This document shows positions 12,593-21,550 of a stretch of DNA of 64,000 nt, one piece after another (the stretch's first letter is position 1; each line of letters begins with the position of its first letter). The stretch comes from Moesziomyces globuligerus (taxonomy: Eukaryota > Basidiomycota > Ustilaginomycetes > Ustilaginales > Ustilaginaceae): contig JARVLF010000005.1 in assembly GCA_030849465.1 (NCBI GenBank), positions 372,001 through 436,000 on the forward strand, read 5' to 3'. The position numbers and the translations under genes are program-made. The notes under the pieces were generated by a model that saw nothing but the letters and a program-made list of their open reading frames with translations, searched no databases and was not told the origin of the DNA.

Positions 12593-15500
12593 ATGCCGCC
12601 GCACAACCATCCTGATTGCTACAATGCCGCCTCGCGCAACTCGCTGCCAAACCCGTATTCCCGCCCACAGCTTCACGCGCCATCACGTCCAGCATCCTTT
12701 CAACCGTTTGCACTGCCTCCGCCTCCACCCTCGCTTCCCTTCTACAGCACCTTCGCACCACCACACAGTCCATCTCGGCCTCCTTTCGCCACGCCTTGGC
12801 CCTCCCAACTAGGCTCACCTCAACCAAACCACTTGCGCCTCACCCGACGCGTCCCCTCCTCCCTCTCCAACGAGTGCATCTTCTCCGCTCCACCGCCCTA
12901 CGACGACCAGCCTCACGACACCGACGCCTCTCATCACCCACGTCCCTCCAGGCCTCTAACACCCGCCGATTCGAGTCCCGATCAACTTCGCCGCAGTCTA
13001 CCCGCGAGTCCTTCGCATCCACTCGCACCCCCGTTTCCCGCCAGCATGTCTGCAGCCACAGCGTCCATGGATATGCTGCCACGCATCGGACCCACCTCCG
13101 GCATGCACAGCCCCTTCTCCATACCACATCCGCTCTTCAATCACGACGCTGGCCCCTCGTCCGCCGCCTCCTTCTCCAGGCCCCTTCCGCCTTCCACCGA
13201 TGCGCCCGCAACCAAGAACGCCGCCCTCCTCGATGCACTCTCCGGTCCGTCGACCGCCGCAGCAGCCCACCCTTCCCGCCTTGACCTCAGCCTCAATGGC
13301 GCCTCCAGCTTCTCCTCTGGCGGCGGCTTCGGTGCTTCCGGTACCTACTCGTCGGGCAGCGGTAGCGCATCGGGCGACTATCCAGGCAGCAATGCGCGTG
13401 GAAGCGGCGGCGCTGGCGATCGAGATGGCCTCCAGCGCAACGACGGCGCCGACGGCGCTAGTGGCTCAGGCGGCAACGGCGGAGACGATTCCCAAGACGC
13501 AAACGACAAGGACAAGTCCAAAAAGACCAACCCGCTCGTCGATCTCCTCGAGACCGAGGCCGCCTACGTCTCGGAGCTCAGCAAAATCATCAAAAAGGTC
13601 GCCGCCGCCTGGTCCCGCTCCAACTTCCCGCCCCCAGAGCTCGACGCCATGTTCCGAAACACGGAGGCCATCTACCGCGCAAATCGCAGCTTCCTCAAGG
13701 CGCTCAGGGAGATCGGCCCCAACCCCACCTCGCCCAAGGCGCTCGGCGATCTGCTCATGAAGTGGATCGACGACCTCGAGACCCCCTACGCCCGCTTCTG
13801 CGAGTCCTACCTCGCCGACTTTGACGCCTGGTCCGCCGTACAGTCCAACCCGCGCCTCGCCAAGCTTCTCCACGAGGTCTCCGGAGCCACCGACGCCGAC
13901 GGCAACCCCGTCACCTTTAGCGACCGCAAGCGCGACCCCACCGAGCCGTGGACGCTCGACAGCCTCTTTGCCCTCCCGCACATCCGTCTCAAGTACTACA
14001 AGAAGCTCTACTCGCGCCTCCTCAAGAGCACACAACCCGGCAGGAGCGACCACCGCCTCCTCGTCGGCGCCAACGAGAAGCTCGACGAACTCGTCGACAA
14101 GTCCAAACGCCGTCTCGCCGTGTCTGTGCTCGACGAGGTCGCCGGTCGCGAGTCGCGCGACAGCTCGTTTGCAGAGAGCAACGTCAACAGCGAATCATCC
14201 CAGCGCGACCGCGTCTCTTCCGCCACCTCGACCTCCGAGTCCCAATCGCCCAGCCAGCGCCCCGTACAGACACTCGGCAGCAAGACTTCGCCCAGTCGAC
14301 CAGCGCCCGCACCTGCGGCCAACGCTGCGTCCGCCAGTGCTTCGGCTGCGCCATCGTCGCTGCTCCCGACTGCAGGTCGCGCCCCAACGCCGGGAGGCAT
14401 GCCTCTCTCCGGACCACCCACCAGCCAGCTCAACGGCCTCAGCCTCGACCAGCCCAGCGTCTCGCCCCCTCGACCCGACCTCGTCCGGGGCAACTCGGAG
14501 GTGGCCAGCGTCCACGACAGCGGCTCTCAGACCGCGGGCGACGACTCAGCATCCACGCGTACCAACTCGCTCTCGCAGCCCATCGAAAGCCTCGAAAAGC
14601 GCCTCGACACGTCCAAGACGCTCGACATTTTCACCATGAAGCCCAAAAAGTGCCAGCTTCAGATGAATCCGCCCAACCTGCCGTTCACACGCGCGCTGCG
14701 CAAGTCGGCCGACGTCGTCATCCACTTCACCCCCTCCAGCGGCGGTGGCGAGATCAGCATCCGACGCGCACACATCTTCCTCCTCACAGACCTCTTCCTC
14801 GTCTGCGAGCGCATGACGCCCAGCGAAAAGGCCGAGCTCTCCAAGGGCGGCGTCGGTCCGGACATGTGGCTCCTCTACCCGCCTCTCGCCGGCAAGCACC
14901 TGCGCGTCGCCGATCTCGGCGGACAGGGCAACGTCATGTCCATCACCATCCTCAAGAAGGAGACGCTCACCGTCCACACCGACTCGCGACAAGCCAAGGA
15001 CGACTGGCTCGAGCACTTTGCAGACTGCCAGAAGTTCGCCGCCAACCTTGGCCTCAAGGTCAAGACGGGCGCGGGCTCCACGCTCCCGGCGCCCTCGGCT
15101 ACCAGCAGCCTCTCTGGCGCTTCGCTCAGCTCCGCACAGCCGAGTCTCACCACGCCCGCCCTTTCGCCGGCGATCTCGGTCACGCCATCCTCAGCACACG
15201 GGCACGACGAAGCAGACCAAGCGGCACCCTCGACCTCGGGCAACGACAGCAGCATCCAATCGCCCGTCATCGGTTCGGACCTCTCAAGGCAGGCCTCGTT
15301 CAACTCGGTCGCGTCGTTCCCCAAGGCAGCCGCATTCGGCTCGCCCGACCTAGGCAACTTTGCACCCGGCGGCAGCTCGGCCTTCTCGCCTCGATCGCCT
15401 TCGCCCTCCAACTTCGGTCCGGGCGGCGCACTCAACGGCCCGCCCGGCTTCGGAGGGCCACGCCCGCCCATGCAGATGCGCCCGGGCATGATGTCTCCGA

Positions 15501-16561
15501 ACGGCGCTCTGTCACCAGAGACGAGCCCCGCATTCGGCCCTGCACGCTACGGACCCGGTGGCTTCGGTCCTAACGGCCCGATGAACGTGGGCCGACCCCC
15601 GCTGATGCAGGACCCCAACATGCCACCGCGCTCGCCTGGCGGCATGCGTGGACCGGGAGGACCTCCTGGACCGCCAGGAGGACCGCAGGGGCCTGGCGGT
15701 GTCATGTTTCCACGCGGAGGCCCAAGCCCAGTGCCGGGTCAGATGCCCGGCGGGCCAGGAACGAGCCCTGGATTCGGGCCGGTCCACATGCGTCCGGGTA
15801 TGGGGCCACCTGGACCTCCCGGCATGGGCCCAGGCGGACCCGCGCCCCCCTTCATGAATGGCGTTCCACGACCGCCGATGCCACGACCGCCGCCGGGAGC
15901 GCAGCCATGGGCGAATGGGCCGCCTCCGCCGCCGCCGCCGGGGATGGGATCGCGCGAGCCGTACAGGCGGCCGTCTGCGCCGAATCTGCGGCAGGCGTCG
16001 CACGGCTCGTCGGCGGGCGGACGGACTTCGGACGAGGGCGATGGCGGACGCTCGTTTATCCGCACACGCTCGGTGTCGAGCACCGGATCGACGGCGCCCA
16101 AGCTGCCGTCGGCCATGATGAAGGAAGGGCGGGACAAGAGCGAGCGAGGCACGGACGTCTCGCCGCCGAGCAGTCCCGTGGCCAAGAAGCAGGGCCCGTT
16201 CCGCAGCACCGTGTCGGCGCAGATGCGATGCAAGCTCTTCCTCAAGCAGAGCCACGCGCAGTGGAAGTCGCTGGGCAACGCGAGGCTCAAGCTGTACCAC
16301 ATTCTGCCGGACGACATCAAGCAGCTGGTTGTGGAGAACGATCGCAAGACGCTCATCTCGACCATTGTGCTGACGGACGGTGTGGAGCGCGTGGGCAAGG
16401 TGGGCGTCGCTGTCGAGCTGAGCGACCGCGGCAACCGGACGGGCATCATCTACATGCTGCAGATGCGCTCCGAGGAGTCGGCGGGCGGTCTGTTCGGGCA
16501 GCTGCTCGAAGGAAGCGACCGCACAGCAGCGGCTACCTCGATGGGCGGCAGCTTCGCCTGA
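12593..16561 (+). CDS. Rho guanine-nucleotide exchange factor: DH-PH domains, Gly/Pro/Met-rich region, RanBP1-like C-terminal domain
   Basis: The open frame gives 1322 residues. The DH domain runs from about 313 (NPLVDLLETEAAYVSEL) to about 520, with the helix KYYKKLYSRLLKS. A PH-type domain lies at about 690-816, ending in the helix DDWLEHFADCQKF. A Gly/Pro/Met-rich, collagen-like stretch covers about 940-1122, including a polyproline run. The last 110 residues (about 1203-1307) form a separate folded unit, CKLFLK...WKSLGNARLKLY, resembling the PH fold of RanBP1/WH1 domains. DH-PH proteins load GTP on Rho or Cdc42 GTPases in polarity and cytokinesis; the target here is unknown. The first 150 residues are His/Pro/Ser-rich, and the real start may be the ATG at 13046 (MSAATASMDML), which would give 1171 residues. 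Confidence 0.85.
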   Translation: MPPHNHPDCYNAASRNSLPNPYSRPQLHAPSRPASFQPFALPPPPPSLPFYSTFAPPHSPSRPPFATPWPSQLGSPQPNHLRLTRRVPSSLSNECIFSAPPPYDDQPHDTDASHHPRPSRPLTPADSSPDQLRRSLPASPSHPLAPPFPASMSAATASMDMLPRIGPTSGMHSPFSIPHPLFNHDAGPSSAASFSRPLPPSTDAPATKNAALLDALSGPSTAAAAHPSRLDLSLNGASSFSSGGGFGASGTYSSGSGSASGDYPGSNARGSGGAGDRDGLQRNDGADGASGSGGNGGDDSQDANDKDKSKKTNPLVDLLETEAAYVSELSKIIKKVAAAWSRSNFPPPELDAMFRNTEAIYRANRSFLKALREIGPNPTSPKALGDLLMKWIDDLETPYARFCESYLADFDAWSAVQSNPRLAKLLHEVSGATDADGNPVTFSDRKRDPTEPWTLDSLFALPHIRLKYYKKLYSRLLKSTQPGRSDHRLLVGANEKLDELVDKSKRRLAVSVLDEVAGRESRDSSFAESNVNSESSQRDRVSSATSTSESQSPSQRPVQTLGSKTSPSRPAPAPAANAASASASAAPSSLLPTAGRAPTPGGMPLSGPPTSQLNGLSLDQPSVSPPRPDLVRGNSEVASVHDSGSQTAGDDSASTRTNSLSQPIESLEKRLDTSKTLDIFTMKPKKCQLQMNPPNLPFTRALRKSADVVIHFTPSSGGGEISIRRAHIFLLTDLFLVCERMTPSEKAELSKGGVGPDMWLLYPPLAGKHLRVADLGGQGNVMSITILKKETLTVHTDSRQAKDDWLEHFADCQKFAANLGLKVKTGAGSTLPAPSATSSLSGASLSSAQPSLTTPALSPAISVTPSSAHGHDEADQAAPSTSGNDSSIQSPVIGSDLSRQASFNSVASFPKAAAFGSPDLGNFAPGGSSAFSPRSPSPSNFGPGGALNGPPGFGGPRPPMQMRPGMMSPNGALSPETSPAFGPARYGPGGFGPNGPMNVGRPPLMQDPNMPPRSPGGMRGPGGPPGPPGGPQGPGGVMFPRGGPSPVPGQMPGGPGTSPGFGPVHMRPGMGPPGPPGMGPGGPAPPFMNGVPRPPMPRPPPGAQPWANGPPPPPPPGMGSREPYRRPSAPNLRQASHGSSAGGRTSDEGDGGRSFIRTRSVSSTGSTAPKLPSAMMKEGRDKSERGTDVSPPSSPVAKKQGPFRSTVSAQMRCKLFLKQSHAQWKSLGNARLKLYHILPDDIKQLVVENDRKTLISTIVLTDGVERVGKVGVAVELSDRGNRTGIIYMLQMRSEESAGGLFGQLLEGSDRTAAATSMGGSFA

Positions 16562-16860
16562 GCGCCGCGCGCTCGACTCGACATCCAAGGGTTTCTCTTT
16601 CTTTGCATACGGGTTTCAGCGTCGGACTGTTGAGCCGGCGACGCATCTTTGATCATTGTGCTTTTTCATGCCTCATTTCCTCCTCGTACATCCTATGATA
16701 CTACCAATAGATACAACGCTCTTCTTGCCTTTTCGTACGGTCGAGGCGCGTGTACGCGGGCTGGGTGTCTGTCAAAGGGATGTGTATGAGAGCGGATGAT
16801 ATTGTACAGGATGACGCAGCGGGGATTTCACGATGTGTGAGTGAGGCTTGGGTGAGAGGC
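16562..16860. other. 3' intergenic region between the Rho-GEF and histone-fold genes
   Basis: About 300 bases between two convergent genes; I see only terminator-type AT-richer sequence. Confidence 0.5.
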
Positions 16861-17418
16861 TTATGGATCGTCTTGGTCCATGTCATGATCTCGGTTGTTG
16901 TGGGAGTGAGATGGAAGAGGCTCGTCGTCGTCATCTTGAGCTTCTTGGGGCTCTTGCTCGCCATCGTCATCTTGGTCGTGGTCATTCTGTTCCTCTTCTT
17001 CGTGTTCTTCCGGTTCGTCTTGGAGGGTGCCTTCGAGGATCATGTTTTCCTCGTTCTGTTTCTGGACAAGTTTGGATTGTCTTGCTTCGAGGGCGGAGGA
17101 GAGGGCGATGGGGGTTGGGATAGCGTCGCGGAGGAATTCGAGGTAGTCGGACTGCTGAACGGCACGCGAGAGGTCTTTGTAGAAGACATGCTTGCGTTTG
17201 TCGAGCTTGGCGTTGGTGTAGGCGTCGTCGGTGAGTTTACGGAGGAAGATCTCGGTGGCGATGCTGATGAGAAAGGTGGCTTCCTTGGAGCAGATGTCGA
17301 CGTCGCGATCCGCCTTGATGATTCGCTGCACTCGAGCCGTAGGAAAGACCGAAACACCCTTGTAGGTGGTGGCAGTCTCGGTAGGCGTATCCGCACGTGG
17401 GGACGAGGCTGACGACAT
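16861..17418 (-). CDS. DPB3: Histone-fold protein of the Dpb3/CHRAC15 type (DNA polymerase epsilon or chromatin-remodeller subunit)
   Basis: From the ATG at 17418 the product has 185 residues. A non-ATG extension of 12 codons upstream was not used. The histone fold spans about 20-95, starting FPTARVQRIIKAD, then SKEATFLISIATEIFLRKL, and ending in QQSDYLEFLRDAIP. This ending is typical of Dpb3/Dls1 and CHRAC15, the H2A-like partners of Dpb4/POLE3 in polymerase epsilon and ISWI-type remodellers. The tail (about 120-185) is strongly acidic, with Glu/Asp/Gln runs and a HSHNNRDHD segment. One gene may serve both complexes, as in other fungi. It is head-to-head with MLH1, with an MCB element between them. 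Confidence 0.8.
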   Translation of the reverse strand: MSSASSPRADTPTETATTYKGVSVFPTARVQRIIKADRDVDICSKEATFLISIATEIFLRKLTDDAYTNAKLDKRKHVFYKDLSRAVQQSDYLEFLRDAIPTPIALSSALEARQSKLVQKQNEENMILEGTLQDEPEEHEEEEQNDHDQDDDGEQEPQEAQDDDDEPLPSHSHNNRDHDMDQDDP

Positions 17419-17532
17419 GATGATGCTGTGTTGCGACCTGAACGTGATGCGCAAGAAAGCCGGTGATGGTGGTCGTCAGTCACATCGATCCAAGGCTGAG
17501 TTGAATCCTACGCCCAAAGTGTCAAACCATTA

Positions 17533-17543
17533 ACGCGACGCGT
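17533..17543. promoter_or_regulatory. MluI cell-cycle box in the DPB3-MLH1 divergent promoter
   Basis: The overlapping sequence ACGCGACGCGT contains one perfect palindromic ACGCGT (17538-17543) and an adjoining ACGCGA. Further ACGCG cores lie at 17595-17599 and 17815-17819 in the same 521-bp gap. ACGCGT is the MBF binding site that drives G1/S expression of replication and repair genes in fungi; its use here is inferred. Confidence 0.6.
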
Positions 17544-17939
17544 GCCGCTTCCGCACTCGCACTCTCTGGCCCCATCCGCCCCCAAACTTCCTCCACGCGC
17601 AGAGAGCAACACTCACACACAGACCTTGCGCCTCACATTAGCCAAAAAAAGTGTGACTTTCCGAACAGGTATTGCGTGGTTCGTGCTGACTTGGATCTTG
17701 CCGCCATCACACGCCTCGTCTCCTGCATCGCTAAGCACTGTCGGTCTATCGGCACAGCCGGCGCATGTGTCAAAATGCTCATCGACCTCCGCTGAGCCAT
17801 CTCCCTTCTCGTCCACGCGCGAGAACCATCAAGTCGACTCAGCCACCCAGGCTCTCCGTCGCCTCGGCCTCGCGGCTGCACGAGCAACCAACGAAGCATA
17901 TTCCAATCTGAGGCCATCTGCTCTGCTTTGCTCTGAAGG

Positions 17940-20339
17940 ATGTCCGACGAACAGGAGCTGTCGCCTGAGGCCGAGGCAGCTCGCTACAGGCCAATCCGAC
18001 GTCTCGACGAAACCGTCGTCAACCGCATCGCAGCCGGCGAGATCATCCACCGCCCCGCCAACGCACTCAAGGAGCTCATCGAGAACTCGCTCGATGCAGG
18101 AGCCACCCTCATCCGCATCACGCTCAAGGAGGGCGGCATCAAGATGCTCCAGATCCAGGACAACGGCTCCGGCATCCAGCCCGCCGACCTGCCCCTCCTC
18201 TGCGAGCGTTTCGCTACCTCCAAGCTCCGCGACTTTGCCGACCTCGATAGCATGGCCACCTTCGGCTTCAGAGGCGAGGCTCTCGCTAGCATCAGCTACG
18301 TCTCGGCCTCCATGAACGTCGTCTCCAAGACCAAAAACAACGAGTGCGCTTATCGTGCCTACTATGCCAACGGTGCCCTCGCGCCCCCAAAGCCCGGCCA
18401 GAGCAGCGAGCCCAGACAATGCGCGGGCACAGACGGCACCCTCATCACCGCAGAAGACCTCTTCTACAATGTGCCGCAGCGTAGGCGGGCGCTGCGCAGC
18501 CCCGCAGACGAGTACAATCGTGCACTCGACGTCGTCTCCAAGTACGCCGTGCACTACGGAGGCAAAGGCGTCGGCTTCGTCTGCCGCAAGGCCTCCAGCA
18601 ACGCCACCGACCTCAACACACCCTCCTCGCCCACCACCACCACCCTCGACACCATCCGCATCCTTCATGGCAACGCCGTCGCGCGCGAACTCGTCCAACT
18701 CGCCGGCGTCTCGGATTCCAGCCTCGGCTTCGAGTGCAACGGCTGGATCAGCGGCGCAAACTGGAGCAGCAAGCGCACCACGCTTCTCTGCTTCATCAAC
18801 AATCGCCTCGTCGACTGTCCGCTCCTCAAGCGCTCCATTGAGGCGCTCTATGCCACCCTCCTCCCCAAGGGTGGCCATCCGTGGATCTACCTCTCGCTCT
18901 CCATCCATCCTGCCAACGTCGACGTGAACGTCCATCCCACCAAAAAGGAGGTCCACTTCCTCAACGAGGACGAGATCGTCGAGCGCATCTGCAGCGCCGC
19001 ACAGCAGAAGCTCGCCGGAGCAAACTCGAGCAGGACGTTTGCCTTTTCGCAGGCCGTCCTGCCCGTCCTTGCCTCCGAGGTCGCGGCTCGCAGAGCGCCA
19101 CCCGCCAGCTCGGACGAAGCCGGCCCGAGCCGTACTAGCAACACCATCAGCGACACCGAACGCCGATCCGGACAAGCCAGCGCAACCACAGACACGCCGG
19201 CCTCGGCAACGCACAGACCTCAAGGCGGGCCAGTCTCGTCCTCAAGAGGCTATCCTCAGCATTTGGTCCGCGTCGACGCCAAGACCAGAACGCTCGACGC
19301 CATGTTCTCGGCCTCGTCCCACTCTGCTGTCAAGCGCGGCGGTAACCAGGACGAGCGGCAAAGTCCCGCGTCCGACTCCATCGCAGCGGCGTTGGGCGAG
19401 GAGCAGAGTGCTGCCAAGGCCAGCGACACCACGCACACGGCCAAGCGAGCGCGCCAGGGGCTCGGCGTGCGCATCTCGGACTCGGATTGCTCTTTAACCT
19501 CGGTGCGTCAGCTGCGTGCGCAGATCGCCAAGGCGCAGCATCGCAACCTGACCGAAGTGGTGCAGAACCATACATTCGTGGGCGTCGTCGATGTGCACAA
19601 AGGCCTCAGCCTCATTCAGCATGAGACGAGGCTGCTGCTCGTCAATCACGATGTCATGATCCGCGAGTTCGCCTACCAGCTCGTGCTGCGCCAGTTTGGC
19701 GGTTTCGCCACCGTCGCGCTCGATCCACCCCTCTCGCTTGACGAGCTCGTGCAGATCGCGCTCGAGAATACGGCCGGGGTGCCCGAGGACGCTTCGGCGA
19801 GCGTCGAGGCTGCCCGTGACAAGATCGTTGACGTGCTGCTAGACAATGCCGAGATGCTGCTCGAGTACTTCTCGCTTGCCCTCAGCCGCGAGGCGCGCAC
19901 GCTCGAGGCGCTGCCGAGTCTGCTGCCTGGAGCGAGCCTGCCGGGCGCACAGGGCGCGTGTGCGATCGAGCTCGAGCGCTTGCCTCAGCTGCTCGTCCGG
20001 CTCGCCACGCGTGTCGACTGGCAGGACGAGCAGGATTGCTTCGACACGTTGGCGCGTCAGCTCGCCTGGAGCTGCGTCCCGTTCCCGCCTCCGCCGCCGC
20101 CGCCCACGCGGGATGCGAAGGAGGACGACGAGCAAGATGCCGAGAAGCAGCAAGAGCACAGGCGCACAGAGGAGCGGGCGGCAAGGGAGACCGACGAGGC
20201 ACGCCGCCGAGTCCAGCATCTCTGGTTCGACAGCATGCCGCGGTCGCGTGCAAAGTACACGCCCAGCCGCGCGAGCAACGACGTCGTGGTGCAGGTCGCC
20301 AATCTGCCCGACCTGTACCGTGTGTTTGAGCGGTGTTGA
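17940..20339 (+). CDS. MLH1: DNA mismatch repair protein Mlh1 (MutL homologue)
   Basis: The 799-residue product has all N-terminal GHKL ATPase motifs: VVNRIAAGEII and ELIENSLDAGAT (about 22-50), DNGSGI (about 73), and TSKL...FGFRGEALASI (about 92-115). A Ser/Thr-rich linker (about 370-510) leads to a C-terminal dimerisation domain that begins near LTSVRQLRAQIAKAQHRNLTEVV. It ends exactly in FERC, the invariant C terminus of eukaryotic Mlh1 that completes the MutL-alpha endonuclease site of its partner Pms1. The ATG at 17940 fits the family N terminus, and no intron is needed. Mlh1 acts in the nucleus in mismatch repair and meiotic crossover. The C-terminal domain carries an acidic-basic insertion (near residue 735) that is longer than in yeast. 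Confidence 0.97.
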   Translation: MSDEQELSPEAEAARYRPIRRLDETVVNRIAAGEIIHRPANALKELIENSLDAGATLIRITLKEGGIKMLQIQDNGSGIQPADLPLLCERFATSKLRDFADLDSMATFGFRGEALASISYVSASMNVVSKTKNNECAYRAYYANGALAPPKPGQSSEPRQCAGTDGTLITAEDLFYNVPQRRRALRSPADEYNRALDVVSKYAVHYGGKGVGFVCRKASSNATDLNTPSSPTTTTLDTIRILHGNAVARELVQLAGVSDSSLGFECNGWISGANWSSKRTTLLCFINNRLVDCPLLKRSIEALYATLLPKGGHPWIYLSLSIHPANVDVNVHPTKKEVHFLNEDEIVERICSAAQQKLAGANSSRTFAFSQAVLPVLASEVAARRAPPASSDEAGPSRTSNTISDTERRSGQASATTDTPASATHRPQGGPVSSSRGYPQHLVRVDAKTRTLDAMFSASSHSAVKRGGNQDERQSPASDSIAAALGEEQSAAKASDTTHTAKRARQGLGVRISDSDCSLTSVRQLRAQIAKAQHRNLTEVVQNHTFVGVVDVHKGLSLIQHETRLLLVNHDVMIREFAYQLVLRQFGGFATVALDPPLSLDELVQIALENTAGVPEDASASVEAARDKIVDVLLDNAEMLLEYFSLALSREARTLEALPSLLPGASLPGAQGACAIELERLPQLLVRLATRVDWQDEQDCFDTLARQLAWSCVPFPPPPPPPTRDAKEDDEQDAEKQQEHRRTEERAARETDEARRRVQHLWFDSMPRSRAKYTPSRASNDVVVQVANLPDLYRVFERC

Positions 20340-20653
20340 TCGTGCTCGTGCTCTGGCTTGATGGTAAACAGAATTCCAGAGGCTCTGGCGTTCTGCGCGT
20401 GCTTGCGACCGTGGTTGTCACGCTGAGGCTGTGGCCAAGGCAACGGAAGGTCGACTGTTGCGAGGTGAGCAATGGGTGGGTGATGATGCGTAGTCACGTT
20501 TTTGACTCAGCGCGGGCTTGGAGGTGATGTACACGTAGCTTTTTCCAAGGCTGCTTTATGGAGGACAAGCTTCTCTCGGACCGGCTTGCTTGATCTCCGA
20601 CCACATGCATGCGCGGCATCTCTGGTCTGTGTTCGGAAGTCGATGCTTTGACC

Positions 20654-21424
20654 ATGTCTACCAAGCGCGCCTGCGATAAGTTGCCTTTCACTGCATGGGC
20701 GAACCTAGTCAAGGTAGTGCGAGACTGACCGCTGGAGGCTGGGGTAGTCTCTGACGACGAAGACGTTCCGGAGATTCCGGAGGTTCCGGAGGTTCCCGAG
20801 GTTGCCAAGGTTCAGCAAGGGCCAAAAGAGTCGACGACCAAGAGTCCCAAGCTAGCCGACGAGTCGGAGCCAGCGCTCGATAACCAAATCGCCAGGGATC
20901 TGGAGCATCTGAGGGATCAGATGAGGCAGATCAAAGAGGATCTGAGCGATCTGGGGGATCTGAGGAGGCAACTCGACGAGGAGCGACGACAGTTGGGTGG
21001 GATGGAACGGGTTCAAGCGCTCCTGAAGATCTACCGGACGATAAGTCCAAGCCGGACGATGCAGCCGACGCGCTCGACAGTCTCGACGATGGATCTCGAG
21101 CTCGAGCTCTCGAGGCGATCCCTGTCGAGCACGCGGAGGATGCAAGCTCGCACCTCTGGTCGCCGAGCCAGGTGCTCTCGCTAGCTGTTAGGGAGAGGTT
21201 GCGCTTGGCACGTCAAGATGTCTCTCCTGCCGAGAGGGCTTCGGTCTGCAACCTGGGCAAAGTCGAGCGAGAGCTGGAGGACCAAGTCGGGCGCGAATGC
21301 GCGCTTCAACATGCGGCCAAACCTTGCCAAGACTTCAAACGGTCCGAAAGCGACGTCAAGCTTGCTCACCGCTAACCAAGATCGTACCGCAACACGAGCA
21401 ACCGTCAACTCGACCGCCTAAGTG
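20654..21424 (+). pseudogene. Possible decayed or mis-modelled gene between MLH1 and ALG11
   Basis: One frame starts with ATG at 20654 (MSTKRACDKLPFTAWANLVK), meets TGA at 20726, then stays open to 21184. That part reads like a soluble acidic coiled-coil protein: SDDEDVPEIPEVPEV, then NQIARDLEHLRDQ and DLSDLGDLRRQLDEERRQLGG. From about 21021 another frame (+1 shift) becomes protein-like (PEDLPDDKSKPDDAADALDSLDD) and ends at 21375, while the first frame reopens to end at 21421. The gtagtg...ggtag segment (20714-20747) could be read as an intron but is only 34 nt and breaks the frame. The reverse strand also has an open frame (20494-20808), but it begins with TTG. I cannot build an intact gene, so decay or an unusual intron structure are both open. 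No family was recognised. Confidence 0.25.
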
Positions 21425-21550
21425 CTGTCCTAACGCACAAGCCTGTTGACTCATTCTTCCCCAGCAAGCTGGCTTGGCGAAGCTTCAAGTCGACACTCGA
21501 TGTGAATCGCGTTGATGCCCAAGACTTTGCATTTCCGGCTGCGTGGGCGT

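Noticed and set aside
20714..20747. A 34-nt intron (gtagtg to ggtag) to repair the gene between MLH1 and ALG11
   Set aside because: It is much shorter than the other introns here (66-89 nt) and leaves the downstream frame wrong.
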